From: Podila epigama
Lineage: Eukaryota > Mortierellomycota > Mortierellomycetes > Mortierellales > Mortierellaceae
Length of the DNA: 10,544 bases
NCBI GenBank assembly: GCA_015679605.1
Contig: JAAAVE010000502.1
Span: 1 to 10,544, forward strand
Direction of reading: 5' to 3'
Part shown: positions 1 to 6,300 of the stretch, piece by piece
Numbering within the stretch: the first letter of the stretch is position 1
How the letters are laid out: the number at the start of each line of letters is the position of its first letter
Notes under the pieces: model-generated
The model's input: the letters and a program-made list of their open reading frames with translations, nothing else
The model's database searches: none
Told to the model about the DNA's origin: nothing
Made by a program: the position numbers and the translations under genes

Positions 1-482
1 ATGTAGCGATCTACTGTCATCCTTTGGAGCATTTCATGTGCAACTTGTCGCCACTGCTACTTGGGCCCGTGGTGATGAAGTCGCATGTGCTCACGTTGTG
101 GCTGTGGATTACCATTGGTAAGTGGTGATGTAGAAGATGGATGGATAAGAAGTTAGAAGAGGAGGAGGGTTAAACGAGACATGAAATACAAGCTAACAGA
201 CCGTCAATACGCTTTGTTGCTACCACACATGTACCAATAGGTCAAACCAATGCTATCAACTCGCACAGTGGCTTCCAGCTGCCACTTTTCCCATCACCAC
301 TGTCGCATGATTACCACCATGAGCGGTTCAATGTGAACTATGGACCTGTGGGTGTGTTGGATTGGCTACACAATACAGCAGGCAGCCGTGCTGTGGCCGA
401 GGAGAAGAGGCGTCTTCGCGAGGCGGAGGCCAAGAAGGCGCAGAAGGAGGTAGAGAAGGAAGGATTAACCGGGACCAAGTAG
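1..482 (+). CDS. Sterol desaturase / fatty acid hydroxylase superfamily protein, C-terminal part (C-4 methylsterol oxidase or FAXDC2-like)
   Basis: The 3' end of a gene that starts before the window. The exons are 1-117 (reading frame from base 3) and 241-482, joined in phase 1, giving 118 residues and a TAG stop at 480-482. Exon one reads AIYCHPLEHF, then a hydrophobic stretch (LLLGPVV...LTLWLWITI) fit for a membrane helix. Exon two has NSHSGFQLPLF, the HDYHH histidine box, and NYGPVGVLDWLHNT, which is the order seen in the C-terminal half of integral ER di-iron hydroxylases of this superfamily. Known members oxidise C-4 methyl groups of sterol precursors (Erg25/SMO) or other lipids; which substrate applies here cannot be told, because the earlier His boxes are outside the window. 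The last ~30 residues are a charged Lys/Glu/Arg tail without a terminal KKXX. The family call is firm; the choice between Erg25 and the FAXDC2-like branch is open, with the motif spacing looking closer to the latter. Confidence 0.88.
118..240 (+). other. Intron of the sterol desaturase-like gene
   Basis: A 123-bp intron with donor GTAAGT and acceptor AATAG. A CTAAC branch-like motif lies at 193-197. Splicing here is phase 1 and joins ...LWLWITIG to QTNAINSHSGF, restoring the family order. An alternative acceptor at 267-268 would need a phase 2 donor and would drop the conserved xxHSG segment. Confidence 0.85.
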
Positions 483-530
483 TCAATGGAGTGTCAGCAT
501 GTGAAGATGAGTGGTCTCATCTCATCGATC

Positions 531-557
531 CATGTAGGCCATGTAGGCCATGTAGGC
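531..557 (+). repeat. Three perfect tandem copies of CATGTAGGC
   Basis: The 9-mer CATGTAGGC occurs at 531-539, 540-548 and 549-557 without mismatch, 49 bases after the stop codon of the sterol desaturase-like gene. It is probably in that gene's 3' UTR. No function is evident. Confidence 0.9.
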
Positions 558-562
558 GTGAA

Positions 563-615
563 AAAGTGTAAATTGTTTAAACGCGTTAAGCGTGTTGGTG
601 TAATTGTTACACTTT
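563..615. repeat. Inverted repeat around a MluI-type ACGCGT site
   Basis: AAAGTGTAA (563-571) is the exact reverse complement of TTACACTTT (607-615), with a 35-base spacer. The spacer contains the palindrome AACGCGTT (580-587), which includes ACGCGT, the core of the MluI cell-cycle box of ascomycetes. It may be a 3'-end hairpin or an upstream element of ATG11; neither is shown by the sequence. Confidence 0.5.
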
Positions 616-764
616 ACACGAAGTATCTACACTTTTCTTGCACTTTTCTTTTCAGTGTATTCTCATTGTCACAGCCACTCTCACTCTCATCACCCTCATT
701 CATCACTCACAATTCACACTTTTTGTTCACCACTCTTCATACATTCGCACATTTCACATTCATT

Positions 765-830
765 CACACTCACACACACACACTCACACACACACACTCA
801 CACACACACGCTCACACACACACACACTCA
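765..830 (+). repeat. CA / CACACT microsatellite
   Basis: A nearly uninterrupted run of CA dinucleotides broken by CT steps (CACACT-type units). Weaker copies of the same motif recur to about 905 and again at 1070-1085. It lies 575 or more bases before the ATG11 start codon, in the intergenic tract. Confidence 0.9.
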
Positions 831-1127
831 TTGGTCACTCTTCACACTCATCCATCACAGACACTCACGCTCTCACACACATTTACACACATTCACACAC
901 TCTCCTATTGCCTCACATTCACAAAAGCACAGACCTCACTCAGCTTACTCCATTCACCTTATCGCCGCAGTCGCATTCAATCGTCTCTATTGCTTCTCCC
1001 GTATTCATCTCACCTCACCATAAACCAACGTTTCTCGACCTCTTCTCTGGACAAGACACAGGCACATTGACACACACACACTCACAGAGAGAGACACGCA
1101 CCACACTTGTATTTCAAACACCATTAA

Positions 1128-1133
1128 TATAAA
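1128..1133 (+). promoter_or_regulatory. Possible TATA-like element of ATG11
   Basis: TATAAA sits inside TTAATATAAA just before an A12 run, 273 bases before the ATG11 start codon. The only support is the motif and its place; in AT-rich flanking DNA it may be chance. Confidence 0.2.
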
Positions 1134-1405
1134 AAAAAAAAACAGGGAAGGGCTTTTCCTGTCATCTTTCACTCATTGTTGTCACTCCTGACTTGTTTCC
1201 ACTATCACAGGCCAACAAACAAAAAAAGTAGAAAAAAAATACCATCTTGTACGCCTCATCAAGGTCATCATAGTGGTTGCGATCTCCTACATTCAGCCAA
1301 CCTCAGTCAAAGTCGACACCCTTCAATCTCGCACCAAGAGACCGCACCACCAGTACCCACCCACACACCTCGCTTGACTCTTGTGTACGCCGCCCTTGCC
1401 TGGAC

Positions 1406-3251
1406 ATGAGGCTCTATCGAGCAGAAACGGGCAAGCGCGTGCAAATACCCCAGCTGCGACCAAATGATGGGTAGGATATCTGTCACTTGTTTTTCCATGT
1501 CCATACTCGTCTCTTGCCACCGATTTCTGATTTGTCGTGAAAGAGAATATCAAAAAAGCCAGGGCTTTTTGGGATAATCTTCGCAGCCTGGGTCAAGGGT
1601 TTATGGCCTGTTGAATGAAGACGGACCCCGTTCTACTTTTTGCCTGTTTTCTCTAGAGGGTCGAGCGAGAAAAGAATGTGATTATTTTTTGCTTGGTGTT
1701 TCCTCCAGACAGAGACGAGACGAGACGATCCATCCATCTCCTCCATTTATTGCGTTTATTGGGTTTATGGCGTTTATTATTTTCGCTGTCGTTTCATCTG
1801 TCTCCTTTCCTTCTTTGAGCCGCGGGTGCAGAAAGAAGCGAAACGTCAATGGAGTGTGCGTCTATTGATGTTAAGGCAGTCAACGTAACAAACCAGAACT
1901 TTTGAACGGGTGCAGGAGACGGTCTTTTCTTATATCGCAAGGGCATTTCACTGAGTTACCTCAATGAGTGCATGTACCGACAATGAGGAGAACAGGAGGA
2001 AGGATTGGGTTGGGTTGGCAAGACATTTGCATTGGATTGTTGTTGACCTTTGTTAATTACTCACTCTCTTGTTACCTGACTACCTGACATAGGCTGGATA
2101 CGCTCCGCCTGGCGATTGAAAAGGCCACGCGGATCCCCCAAGGATCCCAGATCCTAATGACAGACACTGGACTCCAGCTCAAGCCAGACATGATGTTTGA
2201 GGCGATTACCTCGACAGGCAAGGTAATTTATTTTTCGTCTCTTTCTTGTACGCCCACACCGTTGGTACCATGCCAATGTTACGTGTTCCAATATTACGTG
2301 TTTAAATCGATAGCCACAAGTTGTCACTTGCATTCGATTTTCTTTATTCGTTTGCGACTGCGCCCTTTTGTTTGTGTTTGTGTTTGTGTTTGTGTTTGTG
2401 GGCAATCGCTTTGTGGTCAGGAAAAAAAAAAAGGAAAGGTCGCTCTTATTGTCACATGGTGTTCTTTTTTGGCATTCAAAGGCACAACAGCTGTCGTTTT
2501 TGCTCAGCTGACTCTTTGTCCCCCCTTTTATCCCCCTTCTCTTCTCTGTGCCTCAAATGAACATTCAAACTTGACATGACGTGACATTCGTTCATGATAG
2601 ACATGCTATCTTATACATATATATTTGTATACATGTTAATGATATGACATGATAGCTAACTCTGAACTAACAACAAGACACGTCGCAAAAATGAAACTCG
2701 GAACAAACACGTATACTCACTCCCATCCCATCCTATCTATTCTATTCAAAAACAAAAACAAAACAAAAACATAGGATGAGTATACAATCATGGTCTACAA
2801 CAGAGAGGTCCTTACTACAGACATCTCAAGCAGCATCCTCACCCTCACAGAACAACCAAAGTCAGAGCCGACAGTCCAGCCCTTATCCCCATCAATTCTT
2901 CAGCCAATTACCCTGCCAAGCCGACCACAGTCGCCCACCGCCCACCGTGACTGGGCTACACACTTCCAACGCACCTTTGACTCGTACGTCGCTCATATTC
3001 TCGCCTACTACAGAGTCATTGTCGCCCATGCTGGCATTTGTGAAAGGATCATGGAAGAGCTGAGGATGCAGTCACTCGCCGTCCAAGTTGCCCTCACGAA
3101 TCTCGACGCCCACAGCCAGTAAGAATGAAGAATTAGTGTTTTTTTGTACATTGCCCAGCTTTGCTTGTTAAACTTGATATTCATTATTCGACACCTTTTT
3201 TGTTTTCTTCATTCTTTCTTACCTCGTGTATCTCTCTCTCTCTCTCCCTCT

Positions 3252-3320
<69 letters not shown>

Positions 3321-6300
3321 CTTCTTGAAAAAGGTCTGTGTTAGAGACATTTGAAAAGTTTAATCTATTTGCTACAAAGGAATTGGCAAAGCAAGCCCGG
3401 TTGTTACAATCGTAAGTTTGTGCTCTCGAGGAGAATGACCTTGACGTAACCGGATACGAACTAGGCTAACACTCTACACAATGCCGCACACTTAGTTTCC
3501 CACGAGATATTGAGGCACTGCGGCAAATCCGAGTCCACCCAGCTCTTTTGCCTGGTGATAGTCCGGATCGACACATCTCTGACTTTATCCCCACCGAAAA
3601 GTTGGTACTTTGGGCAGATCGATGTCGTGAGATTCACGAAGGGTTGTTGCGGGATGGCAAGGACTTGTCACGATCTATCAGAGAAGTCCAAGAAGGCACG
3701 GTCGCCATCCGGAGCAACAGTGGTATCAAGTATGCATTAACACAAACGAAGCAAAAAGGATCAATGAGCAAAGAAGAACAATGTTCTTGACACACTAACG
3801 TGACTTGATGAATATCTCCACAACCATCGCCAGTCTAGAACAGCTTGAGGATGCAATGGTCGAAATTCTAGAGGTTGTGGAAAAGCAAAGCCAAATCCGT
3901 CAAAGAGTGGAACGAGGTAAGGACCCGCCTAACACACACTCGCGCACTTTAACACCCACTTTCACACTCTTTCTCGCACAAGAACAAGTACAAGCACAAA
4001 TATGAACACAGAAGAAACATGCATACATACTTACAAATACACACACATGTGCATTCGCTCTCTTAATACTCTTACAATATCCTCTATAGATCAGCTCAGG
4101 GTAAAAGAACGCCTGGCCGACATATCCAAGCCGGAACCGTTGGCCTCGTCAGGCACGACACTAGAATCGTTAGGGCAACTGGCAAATGTATACACATCCG
4201 ACTACATGCAATTCGTCAAGAGTGCGGACGAAATGCTAAGGAACAAGCTCTCTATTTTCATCGCCGCAAAACGCTCGCAGACTGCCAACCTTATCACTCA
4301 ACTGATGCACATCTCGAAGCTCCAGTCTACCATTGCCAGTATACCCCCCAGTCTCGCGAACCTCGACGATGCTCTACGGAAGCGTGACGCAGACTTTAGT
4401 CAGCTCGTCTATGTACAGCGGATCCCCATCGCCTACGGTGCCCTAATCGTCGAGATTGTGCGTCGTCGAGAATATTCAAAATTACTGCTTCAAAAATCAC
4501 AGCAACTTGCCGAAGTGATGTCTCGATTTAGACAACTGGAGCAGAGACGCCGGGACTCATTTCGGTCCGAAGTCGCCAAGTTTGTTCCCGTGGTCGTTCC
4601 AGGCTTGGATGATGCGCCTCCGTTCAGTGAAATCAACGCTCTCAGCACACGGGATCGTCTACCGCCTTTCACACGCGAGCATGTCATCGAATTTGAAGGG
4701 TTGATCAGTCAACTCAGTGCAGCATTTGGCCAACAAGAATCATCCATCGATGGTCATTTACTGGCAGGCACAGAGTCAAATCCAGATGTGAGTTCCGTCT
4801 CAGGTCAAGAGCCGCATCAAGACGCGCTCTCGAAGCTACGGGTTGCCCTCGTCAAAATGACTTCTCAAATGGACGTGATGGGTGGCGAATTCGATCGAAT
4901 CCTCGAAAAGGCCTTTTACTCTGAACGCATCCAAAGACTGGAGGATGAAAATGCTCGACTTCGGGCGGATATGTCGCGATTAGATACCCACCAGCGTTCA
5001 GGCACGCCTCAGCTGGCGCAGCACTCATTCCCCAGAATTGGCACACCTGTCGGTGCTATCGGATCTGTCCCTGCTGGATCTGCATCAGCTGCCACGACTA
5101 GTGCTGGAGCCATGTCAACGAATGCACCCGGCTCAACAAAACTCACCCGCCAACCTTCACGATCTGGAAATTCTGCCAACATTAATCGTGTGGAAGCAGA
5201 TGAGCATCAACAGATGCTTCAGCAGCAAATTCAACAGAACCAAAGGCTATCCAAAGAAAACACGGATCTTTCCGCCAAGATAAAAGCGTACGAGATCCGT
5301 ATCCGCTCACTCGAGGAAACGTTATATCAAAACTTTCGCGCCAGCACCAATGACGAATCCTCGTTTTCCGACAAGGATTTTCGCCAGCAGGCATCCTCTG
5401 CCGTCGGACAGGACCACCCCTGGAAGACGGCTGAGAGCACACAACCTACTGGCACCATTGATCAAGCAAAGGATGATGAACGAAAGCGTGCAGCAGAGCG
5501 TGTAGCCACACTTGAACAGGATATTGCTGAACTCTCACTGAAGCTTGAGCAAACTGAGGAGAATCTCCGGAAAGAGGTCATGGCTGGTCAGCAGGCTGCT
5601 CTAGCCAACGATGAGGTGCACAAATATGAGAGAGATGCTGACTTTGTGATGATTGATGATGATGATGCTGATGATGATGCCGGTTTTTTTTGTATTGCAG
5701 TATTGTATTAACTCTTTATAACTACAACTGCTTAACTATACTTTATTTCTTGTCTTGTTCTTCTTTCTTCTCTTAATTAACCAGTTGCGTCAAGAGTTGT
5801 TAGAATTAAAGCTGCAGTCAGCGACAATCGAGGAAGCTACAGAGCTAAAGAAGTGTGACCACGCCAGTATCCAAAAACGGTCCGATGAGCTAGAAGATGA
5901 ACTGCGGGGTATGTCCCAAAAGTATGACCACTTGCTTCAACGACATGAGAAGGAGACCGAGATCCAAGCTTTGGAGGTTGTCGCCTTCAAAGAACGAATC
6001 GAGGAGCTCAACAAACAGATTGGACTTGAAAAAGAGATATTTGAAGGCCAACTTGAACAAGCCAAGAGGATCTCGGATGAGGCCACGGAACGTGTGGTTG
6101 AGCTTGAGAACGAGCTCATTGTGGTCAACGAAGAGCTGCAGAACAAAGTCCTTGAACTTGAAGAACAACTCGAGGCTCATGCAGCGGAGCATGAAGAGGT
6201 CACTGCTCGAGCTGAAGAACAGGAGAAACAACTCGCTTCTCACCGCGCTGTATACGAGGACATATTGGCGCAGCTCAAGGAGCAAGAACAAAAGTTAACG

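Larger units (their letters stand above)
483..1405 (+). other. Intergenic region: 3' UTR of the upstream gene plus ATG11 promoter / 5' UTR
   Basis: No gene is supported in these 923 bases. From about 640 to 1110 the + strand is nearly G-free and C/T/A-rich, so all three forward frames stay open by composition alone. The tract holds a 9-bp tandem repeat, an inverted repeat, CA/CACACT microsatellites and an A12 run at 1131-1142. No clear polyadenylation signal for the upstream gene is visible. Pyrimidine-rich DNA before a start codon is common in fungal promoters. Confidence 0.7.
1406..2840 (+). other. Ubiquitin-like N-terminal domain of Atg11 (split over exons 1-3)
   Basis: Residues 1-80 or so: MRLYRAETGKRVQIP, then LDTLRLAIEKATRIP, QILMTDTGLQL and DEYTIMVYNREVL. 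This is the beta-grasp layout (strand, strand, helix with IP turn, strand, strand ending in VYNRE) found at the N terminus of Atg11 and FIP200 proteins. Two long introns interrupt it. The domain name rests on pattern recognition, not on a profile search. Confidence 0.75.

Noticed and set aside
486-1132. Three overlapping forward open frames of 139-194 codons.
   Set aside because: They are open in all three frames at once because the DNA is G-poor; the proteins are only His/Ser/Thr repeats from CA/CT microsatellites.
1471-2092. A snoRNA in the long first intron of ATG11.
   Set aside because: TGATG-like and CTGA-like words occur, but there is no paired box C/D set with terminal stem, and no H/ACA layout could be seen.
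4002-4089. An ATG at 4002 as the start of a separate protein that runs through ATG11 exon 7.
   Set aside because: The leading residues come from CA-rich intron 6; splicing at 3916/4090 joins the family's conserved sequence in frame.
5755-5784. An ATG at 5755 as the start of a second, separate coiled-coil gene.
   Set aside because: MFFFLLLINQ is the translated pyrimidine tract of intron 7. The claw domain downstream belongs with the Ubl and Atg17-like regions upstream as one Atg11.
5890-6291. Reverse-strand frame of 133 codons.
   Set aside because: It is the mirror of the Glu/Leu-rich coiled-coil codons of ATG11 exon 8 and shows no independent features.
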